Made by a program: the position numbers and the translations under genes. The notes under the pieces were generated by a model that saw nothing but the letters and a program-made list of their open reading frames with translations, was not told the DNA's origin and made no database searches. From Pratylenchus scribneri (lineage: Eukaryota; Nematoda; Chromadorea; Rhabditida; Pratylenchidae), in assembly GCA_030063045.1 (NCBI GenBank), contig JAQSEB010000103.1, positions 496,001 to 560,000 of the forward strand: a stretch of DNA of 64,000 nt. Direction: 5' to 3'. Positions 50,001 through 63,334 of this stretch are shown here, one piece after another (position 1 is the stretch's first letter; every line of letters begins with the position of its first letter).

Positions 50001-53000
50001 TGGAAAAAATGTCCAAAATAGAGAGTGAGAATGCATATTCACACATTCTTTTGATAATTTAAATTTTCCTATATTTTTCCCGTCTTTTCTTGGCGCATCC
50101 CAAGTTTTGGCCATGTGAAATGTTTGGATGAGCGGAGAATGGGAAGGAAGATGTGAGGCACAAATGTCATTCATTGCTTTTAAGCACATTGTGCCGACAC
50201 TTCTCTCATCAAGAAGCAAGCATAATAAAATGGGAGCGGGCGGGAATTGGATTTGGATGGCCAAATTGAGGGGGAAATGGGCGAAAAAGTGCGTCCACGA
50301 GGAATTGGCCAATTCTCAAATGGAAAGAAGGGCCATCGGGCAATAATCCCATTTTTAGGGAATCAATGCTTTTTGGATGGAAAAGGGCAAAAAATAAAAT
50401 GAGGGAATAATATAAATTTTAAATTTAAATGAATTATTCACCTATATTGCAAAATTTCCAATTTGATAAAAGATTTAACTTCATTGAGAAATATTAAAAA
50501 AGGTTCACAATCATTTTGATGAGATATATGGCTTTTAAAAATTGGTTTTAAAAAGTAAAGGTAAATAAATCTTTTTAATATTTGAAAATTGGACAAAGCT
50601 CTAATTCCATCACTTGGTTTTTTTTTCCCTTTCTTTTTCCAATTCCGACAAAAAAGGGCACTTTTCTCCCAAAAAATAGGCCAAACATGCTGCTAATGTT
50701 GGTCTTGGTCCATCCGACCCCGGCTTCCCCATTTTCCATTCTCTTGATTGAGTGAGATTAACAATGATGCGGTCTGTTGCCCTCAGTCAAAGTAAATTAG
50801 AGCCAAAAAGGTCACAGTGACACGGTGGAATGAGGGAATTCAATATGCGTGGATTTTTTTGCCGCGGGGGAAATGTGCGTGGGGCCGGAAGGTTTATTAA
50901 TAGATAGAAAAGGTAAGTGTGGGAAATGCCATATTTTGGGATGGACATAAAACAATTTCGAGAGTACATTTTAATCAAAATTAAAATGAACAAATAAAAA
51001 ATAATCGATGAATTTAAAAAGGAATTGAAAGAATTTAACAAATGAAATCCATCCATTTTGAGAGTAATAAAATTGGGCACCTTCCGATGGATCTTTGGAG
51101 TTATGACATTTTTGTGAATGGCCAAATCAATGACTAATAAGAAGGAACAAAGGAGACCGAAAATGGGGAAAAAAGGCCACATTCGTCCGTTGAATGGAAA
51201 AACAATGAGAAAATGGAAAGGGAAGGAGGGGAAGAACAAGAGGAGAATTTGTGGTGGCCATAGGAGGGAGGATGGCATGGGGAAAACTAAAAGCAAATCC
51301 CCCGGTCGCCGCCGGCTAATTCCGTCGCGACAAAAAAAACATACAATGGAAACCAAAAATCCATTAGAAAGATTTTTGGCCCCGCGGATACAAAATGGGC
51401 GAAGAAACCACCAAATTAAAGTTGACACATTTTGGAGTATTTTTTGGTGTCAAAAATTGGAAATGAAATGCTCAAATATTTGAAAGTTTTGCAATGAAAT
51501 GGAAAAGACTCGAATAATATAATATTGATTAATGTTAATTAATTAATTCCAATGAAGCTTACCCGTAATTCAGCCAAATTCGTTCGGCGTTGATTGAGCT
51601 CAGATTCAAGACGACAAACTTCCAATTCCGCATCACTTTTCTATAAATAGCAACAATTAAAAGAGTATATTTTATACTGATTTTGATAATAAGACTTTAA
51701 TCATTTTTAACGTATTCGGTCATTCGTTGGGTGCAACTAAATTTGCGCACTCGAATTATATTCTTAACAAATTTGGCACGTCTAAAATTTATTAATATGA
51801 TCGGATTAAGGATTAATATTAATCCCATAAGAAAAGGAAGGAAGGAAATAAATAAATATGCTAATAACAATTATCTATTATACTTTTTTAATTTTCCATC
51901 CTCAATTAAATCCACAGCCTCCAAAAAATTCTCAACAAATCTGACCGGAATGAAAAACAAATCAAAAATCAAATCTTTCCGGAAAATACCAATCTAACCG
52001 GTTTTATCGATTGTTATCAAAAAATCAGCTAAAACAAATTGGCATGAAAAATTTATAACTATGATGCTACATGCTATGATTTATGATATTATTGGTCAAT
52101 GCTGAAATTGCCAAAATTTGAGTGCGCAAAATTCGAGTAGACAATTTTTGTTTTATATTTGATCATAAATTTACCCGATTTAATGCCTCCCCTTCGGCTC
52201 TTCGCCTTTTTTCCACTTCTCGACGTCTTTTTTGGAATAATTGTTCATTGCTGATTAACATTTGTCCATTTGGAAGTTTCATTGCCGACGGCAACATTTG
52301 ATGGCATTCACGTTCCTGACGAAGAGTTACCTAAAATGGTTGAATTGTGGTACGCTCTACAACTAGGAGACGTCTCAACTGGGTGATATCGCTTGTAGCT
52401 AATTAAGTGAACCGTTATATATGATTTTGGTACCAAATTTAAGAGCTCACTTCAGGCTATCCCGAGACATAAAATTTATTTGATTTGGTTCGGAATTCGC
52501 AAAATTATATTTAAAAATCATTAAAAAGATTATTATTATAAATCTGCAAATTTCTCATTGTTTTTTGAACACAATTCCATCAAATCTTAAACAATCCAAA
52601 TAAATTTTATATCTATCAATAGCTTGAAGTGAGCCTAATATCAGTTTAGCCCTTAATGAGCTACAAACGACATCGCCCGGTTGAATGGGTCCTGTTGATT
52701 ATTGGCTATGGTTTCTAAATTCCAATTTCCTTCAAAATAAAAAGATGAATTATTTGTAGCTTTGAATTCCTTATTAGGATTCTTATTAAATTTATTTTTT
52801 TTAAATAAAGTTCGAACGAGAATTTAGTCCAATTTTTATTAATTCTTAATATTTCATCAGTATTTAAAACTTACATCTCTTGCGCGCAAATATTGTTCCC
52901 CTTTGATTGTGTGTGTTTGCCGTGCCCGTTTCAATTCTTCCAAACATGAATCCTACACATTAATTAAATTAATGTATATAAAATTTCCATAAATTTTAAT

Positions 53001-56000
53001 TGACCATTTGTTTTCTGCATTTTGCATATTCCGCTTTCATTTTTCGCCGCTTTGCATCATGTTCCTTTTGGCGACTTTCCAAACTCTATAAAATAAAATT
53101 AAATATTTATTTTTCCTAATATTTAGTCATTTTTAAAAGTATCAATCAAAAAAGCGTTCAATCCCAAATATTTTAGTAAAAATTCCATCAAAATTGCCGA
53201 ATCCATCAAAACTCACTGCCACAAATCTTTGTTGCAATTCTTGGACGGTCGACTCAGCACGTTTGGCGAATTTTTGGTTTGCCTCAACCAAATGCCCAAA
53301 AATTGAGGCCAATGGCATCATTTGGGTACTTTCGGACCATGTGGATGAGGCCAATGCGCCCAATTGTTGTTCTGCCAATTTTTGTTGTCGTTGGCCGTAT
53401 TCCAAATCCAATGCCAGTCTATTTCGGGCATAATTCAATAATTGTGTTGCAAATTTTGACCAGCCTAATTTTGGAATTAATATTTGAATGTCCATTTCCC
53501 TATTAAACTTACATTTACATCTTTCAAAGGCCAATTCCATTCCATCGTTTCGCTGTTCCAACAATTCCACCAGCATTGAACATTGATTTTGCTGATTTGT
53601 ATTTCGTTTATTATTATTATTATTTGTGTTGGCTAATGATTCCGTTGATGTTTTCTTTTGCAACAATTTCTTGTCAATTTCCGTTGGATGATCTACAAAG
53701 GAAGAAAGAATGGTACTTACGTATTATCCTGGGGCAGATTTTTTTAGGTCACATGGGAAAAGGAAAAAGTAATTCCATGGGTCATCCGATATAAGTCCTT
53801 AGGGGATATATTATCATCTCGCACACCGTAACCCTAATAAGTCCAATCACCCCATAGCCCATAGGCTGGATGCTTAATTTTTAAAAAATTTGCCTTGGGA
53901 TAATACGTAAGTACCGAAAAGAATATATCTGTAAAATATTAAGTAATTTAATGCCATTTTTATTTTTCATATTAAAAATTCAGAAATTGCCTTTAACGTA
54001 TCTCCCATATTTTCAAAGTAAAAAAGGAATTGGTGGTGATTTTGTCGCCATTTTCAAGGCGATTTTGGGAAAAAGGTGAGAGAATAATTAAATGCACCAA
54101 ATTTGATCGCTAAATTCTTCGGTCTTTTTCTCCCATCCATGTTTGTGGGTTTATCCCCCATAATTCCATCCCATTTTCCCCATTTTGTTTCTGCCAGTCG
54201 TCGACTCGTTATTAATATTTTTTGCTCCTCTATGATTGATCGACCTCGGCTGCTGATTTGATTGCCCTTTTCCCATTTTTGGTTTGTATTTTATTTATGT
54301 GATTTGAGGCGATTTTTTGATGAGAGAAATTTGCAGCTGGCTTTTCGCCAAATCCCCTCTATAAAATCATAAATTTTCTTTGATCTATTTGTAATTTGAA
54401 TAAAATAATTCCATCAAAATTTTTGACATCAATTGGTTAAATTTATTTATGTAAAATTCTCCCCTAAGTGTTTTTTTCCCTTATTAAAATATTTCCTTAT
54501 CCCCTACTCTACAGCTGGGCAACGTCCCAAATGGGCGACGGCGCTTCTAGCTCATTAAGGACTAAACCGATATAGATGATTTTGGTATCAAATTAAAGAG
54601 CTCATTGCTGGCTATCGATAGATATAAAATTTATTTGGTTTGTTTCAAGCAGAGTTGTAATTAAACCATTAATAAATAAGACTACTATTATAAATTTGCG
54701 AATTTTTTTCTCTGTTTTTTGAATACAATTCCACCAAAACTTAACCAATCCACATAAATTTTATATCAATCGATAGCCAGAAATGCACCATTAATTTGAT
54801 ACCAAAATTATCAACATCGGTTTAGCCCTTAATTAGATACAGACGCCGTTGCCCAGCAGTTGAGATGTCCCCCAGTTGACCGTATTCCTTTCCATATTAT
54901 CCCATCTCATTTCTACCAATTTTTCCCTTCGTCAATTGCTTTGATTGTGCTGTGGGGCAAATGGAAACATGTTGTGGCCGCGATGGGGGCGAAGCAAATT
55001 TATTTGGGCCAAAAATGCGTTGACTGGGCAATTGAAATGCTGAATGGCGACGGACAATTTTGATTGGCCCATTTGGTGAAGATGAAACACCCGAAGAGGA
55101 ATTTGCCTAAAATATGAAACAATTAATAATTAGCCTAAAATTAAGAAAAGATTTGCCTTTGCACTTTTCACACTGCATTTCTCTTCCTCCTCTTCCTCAT
55201 CATCCTCATCATCATCATCATCCAAATTATCATCCTCATCCTCATTAATTTCTTCATTATCTTTTGGTTCCACGAATTTTGTTCGCTGATTAAATCGTTG
55301 TTGCCTGAAATGAAAAGTTTACTCTGATAAAAATTCAATTTTATGTAGAATGAGAATCAACCAATCAAGATCAAAAATCAAAACTTAAAAAAATTTCCTT
55401 TTCATTTATTTATTAATTAGCCCTAATCGATATATTCCCCCTCCCGAAAAAATTGGCTAAAATGAAGTCCATTCCATATTTGTTTATTTCGGTTGCAGCG
55501 CTAATTAAAGATAGGTAGTGTATTTTTAATTATCCATAAAGAATTTCGCTGTTGCTCGCGCTTAAAATATTTATGAATCAGCAGAATAAGAAGGAGAATA
55601 AATTACTCATTTTTCCCAGAAAATACTGAATAAATGCAATTTTTGCTAACTTTGCCCCTTCCGGCAATAGAATATTTGTCTCAAATAGTCCCAACGAAGC
55701 TGAACAAGCGGATCCTCTCGTTGATGAAGAGCAACTACTGCATGGACCATTTTCGACCATTTCCTGTTGTTGTTAATGAATGGAGGAAGGTGGTGGGATC
55801 ATCAATGGTGGACTGGGTTGAAAAGTGCGCAAAAGAATCAAATCGAAACGGGAAAGTGGTTGTTGTTGATGATAAATGTTGAATAAATTTTGGCCGAATC
55901 CATTGTTCATATTGAAATGTTGGCTTTGAACAGCAGAAGAAGAAGATGTTGATGGTGGAGGAAATAGTTGACATCGAGGACATTTTGATGCCATTTTTTG

Positions 56001-58650
56001 GGAGGAATTTGTATTTTCATTCATATTTTCATTCAAAATTATTCTATTGGATAATTATGGTAGTTGTTTTTTAATGGAAGGATTGTTTTAAATCAAATTT
56101 TAAGCTAATTTAAGGAAAAATAATGAATAATTCAAGTATTAAGCCACCAAATTCCTTAGAAGCCGTTGATCTAATAAAGAGCAAATTTAAGGCAAAAAGC
56201 ATGGAATTATGTTGGAATATTTATTTGATTTGCTGATTGGGAAGGAACAAAGAATGATGATGAGTGGGGCTTTTGGGCTAAAAGGTGAATTGGAAAGAGG
56301 GGGAACATGAAAGGAACCATCCATCCTCTAAGGGGGTTATGAGGGGACACCGAATGAATTATATTAGCCGAATGAAAAGCTGAACTGGATTGACGAAGGT
56401 GATGATGGTTCTTTTGGCTAATTACCACCACGCCAATTTGCGGCCGGCAAGGACAAGGAGCAATGGGGAAGGGGGGAAGTGGGCAACGGATGGAAATGGA
56501 TGGAATGGGCTCATTGTGGGTGGGGGAAGGAGGCGGTTTTGCATTTGCTCAGCTGATTAATGAGGAGCGAGGAAAGAGGGACCAAATTGAGTTCTGGGAA
56601 TGTGAATTAAAATGTTTTTGTGCTGGTTCATTCATTTATGAGTGTTTTGAAGGACAAAATGGCTGCTGGGAAATGGATTTTTTTGTTGGGCACCGAATTA
56701 TTTTGTGAATTATTTTATGCAAATTTTACCAATGGACCCATTTATTCAAGCTCTGTGACTCAATTCACAATTTTTTATGTAAATTTTTACGAAATCAAAA
56801 AGGAAGACAAAATAATCCATCCATAAAAACCTTTTTTAAGGAAAAAAAGGAATTTATTGCAGAGAATGGATGGTATTGGAATTGGAGGAAGGATGAATGT
56901 GTATCAAAAAGGAATCACATTTTATTTAAAGAAAGATGAATGGAGGGGTTAAAAGCGATGAAAACCAACGGACAAAAAAAGACAAACCAAAAGGGCGCTT
57001 TGGGCGATGAAAATGCGCCGGCGGGGGTTGGACTCCGCGGGAATCGACCCGCCGAAGGAATTGGACCAAGGCTGTGATTCATTGCAGAGGGCATAAAAGG
57101 GGGGTTTGATGAGGGACGAATCGACCAAAAAAACGGGAGTGGTTGAATTGAAAAAGATGGTTGGAATTGAGATGAAAACCTTTGAGGGTAATATTTGAAT
57201 TATTATTAAAGTGGCACGCCCGAAAGAACAGGCGGAATTATTAAAATCAGAACAGGCGGAATTATTAAAATCAGAACAGGCGGAATTATTAAAATCAGAA
57301 CAGGCGGAATTATTAAAATCAGAACAGGCGGAATTATTAAAATCAGAACAGGCGGAATTATTAACAGAACAGGCGGAATTATTAAAATCAGAACAGGCGG
57401 AATTATTAAAATCAGAACAGGCGGAATTATTAAAATCAGAACAGGCGGAATTATTAAAATCAGAATAGGCGGAATTATTAAAATCAGAATAGGCGGAATT
57501 ATTAAAATCAGAACAGGCGGAATTATTAAAATCAGAACAGGCGGAATTATTAAAATCAGAACAGGCGGAATTAAAAATTCGAACAGGCTAAATAGTAATG
57601 AATTTTATGAATTTTTAATCGCATTTATTGTTAAAAATTAAAATGATTTGTTCCAAAAACATTGGACTCATCAAATGACTCGCAATTCACATTTACCACC
57701 CTAAAATAAGCCATTTTTAGGCTCTACATTTGCGAATAACTCATGAGGGGATTATATTTTCAGAGTTGCCCTTTCTTTGCTTGTTGCTCTAAAATGGACA
57801 ATTGAGGGCGTTTATTTACATTTATTATCTTGCTGTGAAGGTGGAAATGATAATATTGGCCAAATTCTCTTTCAATCCCGGACTTGGGTCGTAAATTTTA
57901 TCAATAGTGTAAAATTTATTCTGACTTGATTTTCTGCTCCAAATAAATAAGAAATCGCATTTATTTATTGTAAAATTTGATCTTTCCGATTCCCTATTTT
58001 ATTTTATTTTACTCACAATAATGCATTTCTGAGGGCAATGGCAACCGAATTTTCCAATTGTTCCAATGTTTCGAGTACCGTATTTGGATTTAATTGGCCA
58101 CAATTTGCATCTAAAATAAAGCATAAATTGGAAAATGATGGAAAAATGGGTGTGGCACCTTTGATTGCCGTAGCAAGTCGACACGATGTTTTCAGAATTT
58201 GTACAGTTTTGAATAATCGAGGATGTCGACGCCACAATGCCCTAATGGATTTGGAAAGTGGCGAAAAGGAGGAATGGATACGCAAATTTGGAACTTAAAA
58301 AATGATAAAATGGAATGAATTCAAAAAAAAGGAAAAATATTAGAGAATTTGCCTGAAGTATTTTAGTCAAATTCTCTAATAAATTTAATTATTTTATTTT
58401 TTAATATTTTACCATTTCCTCTCTGCCCTTGCATCTCATTTACATTGTCCTCCTCAATCATTTCCATAATTTGATTACGGAATCGTTCAATATTGCTATT
58501 AAATTGTTCAACATTTGCGAACTTTAATTCAAATATTCAAATCATTAAAATGTTTTGACTAACCAAATTGTCCTCCTCTTCCTGGGGCTCAAAACCAGTT
58601 GGGTCGAGAGACGAGGATTCTGATGAGGAAAAACGATGGGATTGTCTCAT
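44046..58650 (-). CDS. spv-1: F-BAR/C1/RhoGAP protein (SPV-1; ARHGAP29/HMHA1/GMIP family)
   Basis: The start ATG is at 58650 (MRQSHRFSSSESS); exons at 58564-58650, ~58410-58530 and 58021-58294 give an N-terminal helical region (VLETLEQLENSVAIALRN), and 54920-55305 adds acidic and Ser-rich linkers. The F-BAR region follows (51560-53690: LLEQRNDGMELAFERCKCK, LGWSKFATQLLNYARN, and heptad-rich exons), then a Ser/Pro linker, a C1 zinc finger (47290-47590), RhoGAP (45863-47245) and a disordered tail ending EEDVSYV, a possible class I PDZ ligand. SPV-1 senses membrane curvature and inactivates Rho to tune contractility in the worm spermatheca. The locus is inflated by many inserted repeats. The small exons between 55.5 and 56.0 kb are uncertain. 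Confidence 0.88.
44410..44815. mobile_element. Family 3 element (copy)
   Basis: It contains GGCCGATTTAGTCTATGGAA and AGACTTGAGAATAGATTCAT, with AGCTAATTCCGGAATTAGCT at the right edge, matching 5600-5960. It lies in a spv-1 intron. Confidence 0.55.
45168..45495 (+). mobile_element. Family 1 element (diverged copy)
   Basis: It shares TACTGTACCCCCACTTTTTG, GTCAATCAAATTTTGCCCC and CCATTCATTGGGTTACTGAT-type motifs with the copy at 747. It lies in a spv-1 intron. Confidence 0.7.
45863..47245 (-). other. RhoGAP domain of the spv-1 homologue
   Basis: FGVPLRGHLEAQQRQVPLII and ERCVDELQRRGLGCK join across an intron to GLYRTCGVKSKVEE; the Arg of LYR is the arginine finger. Further exons give VVKLYLRRLPEPLLTFSLY, LRFLMLHLNRV and NLMTASNLAAVIAPSLI, the conserved RhoGAP helices. 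The catalytic residues look intact. Confidence 0.95.
46595..46905 (+). mobile_element. Family 1 element (copy)
   Basis: It starts TGTCAATGCCAATAATGGC, then TACTGTACCCCCACTTTTTT and TATCAATCAAATATTGCCTC. It lies in the spv-1 intron between two RhoGAP exons. Confidence 0.75.
47290..47590 (-). other. C1 zinc finger of the spv-1 homologue
   Basis: Two exons give SHRLQRTRQVTKCAQ and CEHLLLFDALKCQCCALVWH then KKCLPQVQLWC: the Cys/His order H...C-x2-C...C-x2-C-x4-H-x2-C...C of C1 domains. Position just before RhoGAP is as in HMHA1 and GMIP. Confidence 0.85.
47808..48604. repeat. 24-bp minisatellite array 1 (~33 copies)
   Basis: The 24-bp unit starts GAACAGGCGGAATTATT and continues AAAATCA. Variants include GAAGAGG, TTGAAATC, and single-base insertions (TTTAATAAAATC, TTAAAAATC). 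It lies in a spv-1 intron, between the C1 exon and the exon at 48630-48835. Confidence 0.97.
51745..52140. mobile_element. Possible inverted-end element in spv-1 intron
   Basis: AAATTTGCGCACTCGAATT near 51750 and TTTGAGTGCGCAAAATTCGAG-type sequence near 52118 form short inverted ends around AT-rich DNA. Confidence 0.35.
52379..52682. mobile_element. Fold-back element, family 2 (copy 2)
   Basis: Ends ACTGGGTGATATCGCTTGTA and CAAACGACATCGCCCGGTT are inverted; internal arms carry GATTTTGGTACCAAATTTAA and AATTTTATATCTATCAATAG, paired with ATAAAATTTATTTG. It lies in a spv-1 intron. Confidence 0.7.
53712..53915. mobile_element. Family 4 element (copy 2)
   Basis: GGTACTTACGTATTATCC at the left and GGATAATACGTAAGTACC at the right are perfect 18-bp inverted repeats. 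The internal CATCCGATATAAG and AACCCTAATAAG resemble the interior of 12314-12499. Confidence 0.85.
54514..54856. mobile_element. Fold-back element, family 2 (copy 3)
   Basis: CTGGGCAACG and CGTTGCCCAG ends; next to them TCATTAAGGACTAAACCGAT and ATCGGTTTAGCCCTTAATTA are inverted arms. The whole is about 70-80% like 52379-52682. It lies in a spv-1 intron. Confidence 0.8.
55520..56040 (-). other. Possible additional exons of spv-1 or a small separate gene
   Basis: Two overlapping frames look partly coding: MNENTNSSQKMASKCPRCQL (56024 down) and VENGPCSSCSSSTRGSACSA then LGLFETNILLPEGAK (55760 down). I could not join them in phase to each other or to the exon at 55305, so this is a candidate only. 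Confidence 0.3.
57226..57592. repeat. 24-bp minisatellite array 2 (~15 copies)
   Basis: Same unit as array 1, with one copy lacking the AAATC part (near 57362) and an AATAGG variant twice near 57465-57495. It lies in a spv-1 intron. Confidence 0.97.
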
Positions 58651-61600
58651 TTATAAAATTTAGGAAATTGGCAAATTAATTATTAATTCGGCTCAATATT
58701 TGTGATTTATGAATGGATAATATTCTAAAAAATATAAATTATTAGTGATTAAAAAATATTGAAATTTATAATTCATCATAAAAATGAGCAAAAATTGACC
58801 ATTTACGTGAATTGATTTGGGGCAGATGCAACGGAATGTGCGCGAGAATTATGTGGGGCCTAGAAAATGTCTTTCAATTATCCCCCATTTGCCTTTGCTG
58901 ATCATCATTTCTGCCTATCTCTCTTAATTATTACTGGGACTATTTTCTATAATATTTTTTCAATCTTTTTGTCGCACATCCGCGCAGCCATTTACCCAGA
59001 TCAAACCGGTTTATAAACCCAATTCTCTGATCATTTTTAGATGGGTTCAATTAATTATTTGCCTTTAAATGAGAAAATTTAGATTATCAGAGAATAGTGG
59101 AAAAGTAAAAGGGCAAGAATTATAAAGTGGAATGAATTAATGCCGACGAATTTTTGGGAACCAGGGTCAACATTTATTGCTTTGCGGCCCAGCAACTGAC
59201 CTTTCCCTTTATTAAAAATTGAATGGTCAACAAATCTGGGGATAAGCTAATCCAAGTTGAAATTGAACCGGCGACTGGACATTCACCAGCGGTATGGCAA
59301 CAGCTGACCGAACAATTTTTGTTGTTTTGCAAATGGACAAGCCACATTTAAGATGAAGATGGATAGAGGACCCGGATAAGAAAAGCAGAGGAATGGCCAA
59401 CTGCTCAACTGACCATTGGTAGAGGAGAATTCATATCGCTTTCGCTATATTATAATTTTAATAAAATTTATGTGGAAGCTATCTAAAATTTACAATAAGC
59501 AATTGAGCTAAATATGGAATGGAATGAAATGAAAAGGAGCAATAAATTCTGAAATCAAACCAATTCTCAAAATTTTTGCCTTGAATCAAATCAAATTTAT
59601 GTTGTTGAGAACGCTAAAATTGAATATCCCCTAAAGTTTTAAATGCACAATTAAAATAAATATTTTTATTTATAATTTTATTGAAGAAATACAAAGATAT
59701 TTGGAAAAATGAAGGTATTATAACGTATGATATATGGTATTCCAAATTATGATGGATGGAATGGAAAGGGAAATGGAAACAAATTACAAAATTTTATAGA
59801 GAGAAGAGAGCCAGGGGGAAAATCACTCGTTTTATTACTTCATCCATTCTCTTCTTTACTGTTGTATCATATATATTGTATTCGGTCACAGATTCTTGCG
59901 GTGAACCATGTCTTCTTCATGGAACAATTCAGGATGGAATTATTTGGCCATTCCTTCATCTACGGTGACGTGATGGTTTCCTAATAAAATATTTTTAAAT
60001 TTCGACCGTTCCTTCGATAAGGGCATTGTATGGAAATTTCTTTTAAACTTGATCAATCAAATCGCACTAGCTAATCATCATATAAAAATGTCCAAATCCA
60101 AATGCCCTCTGCTGGCTAGCCCACTGACCGATTTATCCACGTAATCTATGGAGGGAAGGAGGATGAATGCGGAACTGCCCCTGTAACCTCTTTGCCTCTT
60201 TTTGCTCTCCAAGCTGCTCTTTGGGGCTTTCGTCATCATTTCCAGCCAGCCAGCCGGTCGAGAATGACGTCGCATTTTCCCCCAATTTCCTCACCCCTCC
60301 AATTCCCCTTTTCCATTTCCGTACATTCCTTTCCCACCTTTTCTTCGGGATCATCAAATCATTGTTCCCAACGTTTTGTCATCAAAAATTAATAAGCAAT
60401 CAAATAATCCATGACCAAATAATTTCTCGAATTCCAAACATTTTTTCATTCTTTTCATTCCACATTCTTTTTTAATATTAAATTTATTTTAATTTAAAGC
60501 AGCAATGTCTTTGGGGAGGGAATTCCCCAAATTGTGAGAATAATAAGCATTTCCCTTTTTCCTCTTTATGCGCTTTTTTGCGAAATTTACACGTTACGAA
60601 ATTGGGCGAATATGGGTAAAAGAATGGGTGGTGGTTGATGACTGGGCGATGGAGTGGACCTCAACATTCTTTCCTCCTCCTTTGCCACCGCTTTCCAAAC
60701 ATTTTTGGCCCCCCGCGATCGCCCACATTCGTTCCAGCCTCCCATTTCCTTTTGACAAAAGAGAATTGGCGCTGGATGACTCATCAAAAAGCTTATTTGA
60801 GGGCGGCTGGCAGGAACATGGAGAAATTGGGCAGTTGACGAAATAAAGCAGGGATGGGGATAACCCACAAAAATCCTGAGCAGGTCCAGAAATGCTGGCT
60901 GCTTTAATTTGAAAGTTGCGCAGAAAAAAGATTAATGGACATTGGGAACAAAAGCAACGTCACCCAATTAACATTCTTGTGCCCATAAAAGGACAACAAA
61001 CTCACTGCTGGCCAATTCATTTATTCCTTCATTCATTTTGCCTCCCTCCATAAAAACTTGCTTTCTAAACAATTTCCTCCTTTTCTAATGCAATCCAAAT
61101 GAAAATTTATTCTAATTTTTTAAATTATTTTTAACTCTTTTATTAAATGAATTAATCCCCTTCCTCCTTCGACTTTCGAAAGTAATTTTCATTTTTTAAC
61201 CTAAAAGCTCATCTATTCCCTTTATTTTGTTCCATTTTTAAACAATGGTTCTCCCTCTCCCCTCTCCCCCATCCCATTTGACCGTTCAAATAAATACAAA
61301 AGTTAGTGACAACCGAACACCTGCAAATGTGAAATTCACTTCCATTGGCGGTCAATGTCGCATTTTTCATTTCATTCCCATTGTGTTTATTTATTGTTGT
61401 TTTTATGCAGCTGTTTGGGCCGCAATCCCCATCCAATTTTGAAAAGAATTGGCACCCTACATTTGAGCATTGGCCTCCTTTTTTATGAAAGAAATACAGC
61501 TCGCGCCGCTTTTTTCGATCGGCCATTTCATTTCCTTTAGCCCTTTATTCTTTTCAACTTTTTTACTGAAAAAAGAGGGGGGCCCGCGGCCCGCGGCAAT

Positions 61601-63334
61601 GTTCCCTTCGCTTTGAAGGCCACAAAGATTATAATCGACCCGCCGCTAGGAACTTTCTTTACTACAGTATGTAAATTAGAATTTTTCCAATTTTCATTTA
61701 TTCTCCATAATTTAGTATGTAAGGACATCAATATCTCAAAATATTAATCTATTGAATCATTTTTTGCACCAAAATAATCTTTCAATTCGCCACATTGTGA
61801 TGAATGAGTCAGTCACATTTCAACATTTTTGGCAGGTTTTCAACTATTCTTTGTGCTTGAATTCCATTTCCATTCCTCGTCATCACATCATTTTATAAAT
61901 TATTACTCATCAATCATCATAATCATCAACCAAAATCAGACCAATTATCAGCTGTGAATGAAAAATGCGTACTGGTTAATTAGTGTTAGTGGGGTTTAAT
62001 GGTTTATCCTAGTTCCTCAAACCCTATATTCATTTGATAGATAGTTCTCATCAAGATGCGTTGATTGGCATATAATTTGTCATGATTTTGATAATAAAGA
62101 TATTAAACCGTTTAATCTTAAAGTTTTTGGTTCAAAACTAATTTAAAATTGGTATCATAAGCTAAATCATTAACAGACGATGGGTCTCGACGATAAACCC
62201 TGATCCGTTATATTTTTCATCATTTTATATAATTCCAATTAATTAAGCAATGCTATTGAATGATGAATGGAAATACAATGCTTTATTATAGCCAATCTAA
62301 CTTTATAGTCTTAACTTAATCTAATAATTTCGTTTCCTTCGTTGTCACATTAATTTCCCCTTAATATTAAGCAAATATGCGACAAAATGCCCCTATATAT
62401 CTTCCGCAGATCTCTTCCTTCTATGACTAATTCTCATCTCTATCATAAAGCTCATTCTTTCGTTTTTTGTCAAAATTCCCTCTGATTATGATAAAAAATT
62501 TTGTGGTTATACTTTCAGTCCATTCTCCCTATTTTGGCCACGAATATTTTCTTTTCACTAAAAGTCCACAGCCCCAATTCCCTATTGGCTGAAGCAGCTG
62601 ATTAGTCAGCCGATCCCTTCCTTGTTGCTTTCTTCATGGTCAGGAAGAAAATTGGTGGAAAAGGCGTGGCCTCCGCCACCCATCATTCATTCCCATCGGC
62701 GACGGCTGGCGCATTCGAATTTGAAAGTTTTATTTTAACATGGAGAACTCCTCCTCCGAAGGACTAAATCCAAATTTTTCTTCCATTTTCCTAATTTCTT
62801 CCAATTCTTCGACAATTTTCATATTCATTTAATAAATGGATAAGGGGCATATCAAATTCAAAAAAAATTTTCTGTGTCTGACTATAAACGACAACACCGA
62901 AAAAAACAAATCATGGAATAAATTACATCAAACGGTGGATGAATATTTTTGCTTCTTCCAATCATTGTACTCGCCAAAATGTCTGCTTTTGACTCGAAAA
63001 TTCGGTGCAGAATTTTGGTCGAATACAAAGATATGAGAATGAAGTAATAATCGACAAATTCAATGAATACTTCTGAATCTTCTACACAACATTCACTTCC
63101 TCAAAAAGTTCATTCATATTAACAAAATGACTACCATTAATCAAACAGTTAAATTAAAAATAAAAATACGGATAAAAAAATAAAACAATAAACATACAAA
63201 TGAATTAGGATCAGCATTCAGCACCATTTAGGGTGTACCGTACATAAAGCTAATCAACAAAGAAGTAAATAATTTAGAAGGGGATATGCCATTTGAAACT
63301 CTAAAAGGGCGTAAAAGTTACTTTGTTAATTTTT
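58651..63334. other. Upstream intergenic region of spv-1
   Basis: About 4.7 kb without a convincing gene. Short frames at 59727-59984, 60568-60846 and 62836-63036 lack splice or family support. It may hold the spv-1 promoter. CG-rich patches occur at 61575-61605. Confidence 0.45.

Noticed and set aside
49559..50062. 167-residue + strand ORF
   Set aside because: It lies in a spv-1 intron, has a poly-C run and low-complexity composition, and an equally long frame exists on the other strand.
57025..57070. tRNA 3' half (minus strand, GGGTCGATTCCCGC)
   Set aside because: The T loop is one base short of TTCGA and no D arm is found upstream.
58038..58298. 86-residue + strand ORF
   Set aside because: Antisense to an in-phase exon of spv-1 on the minus strand.
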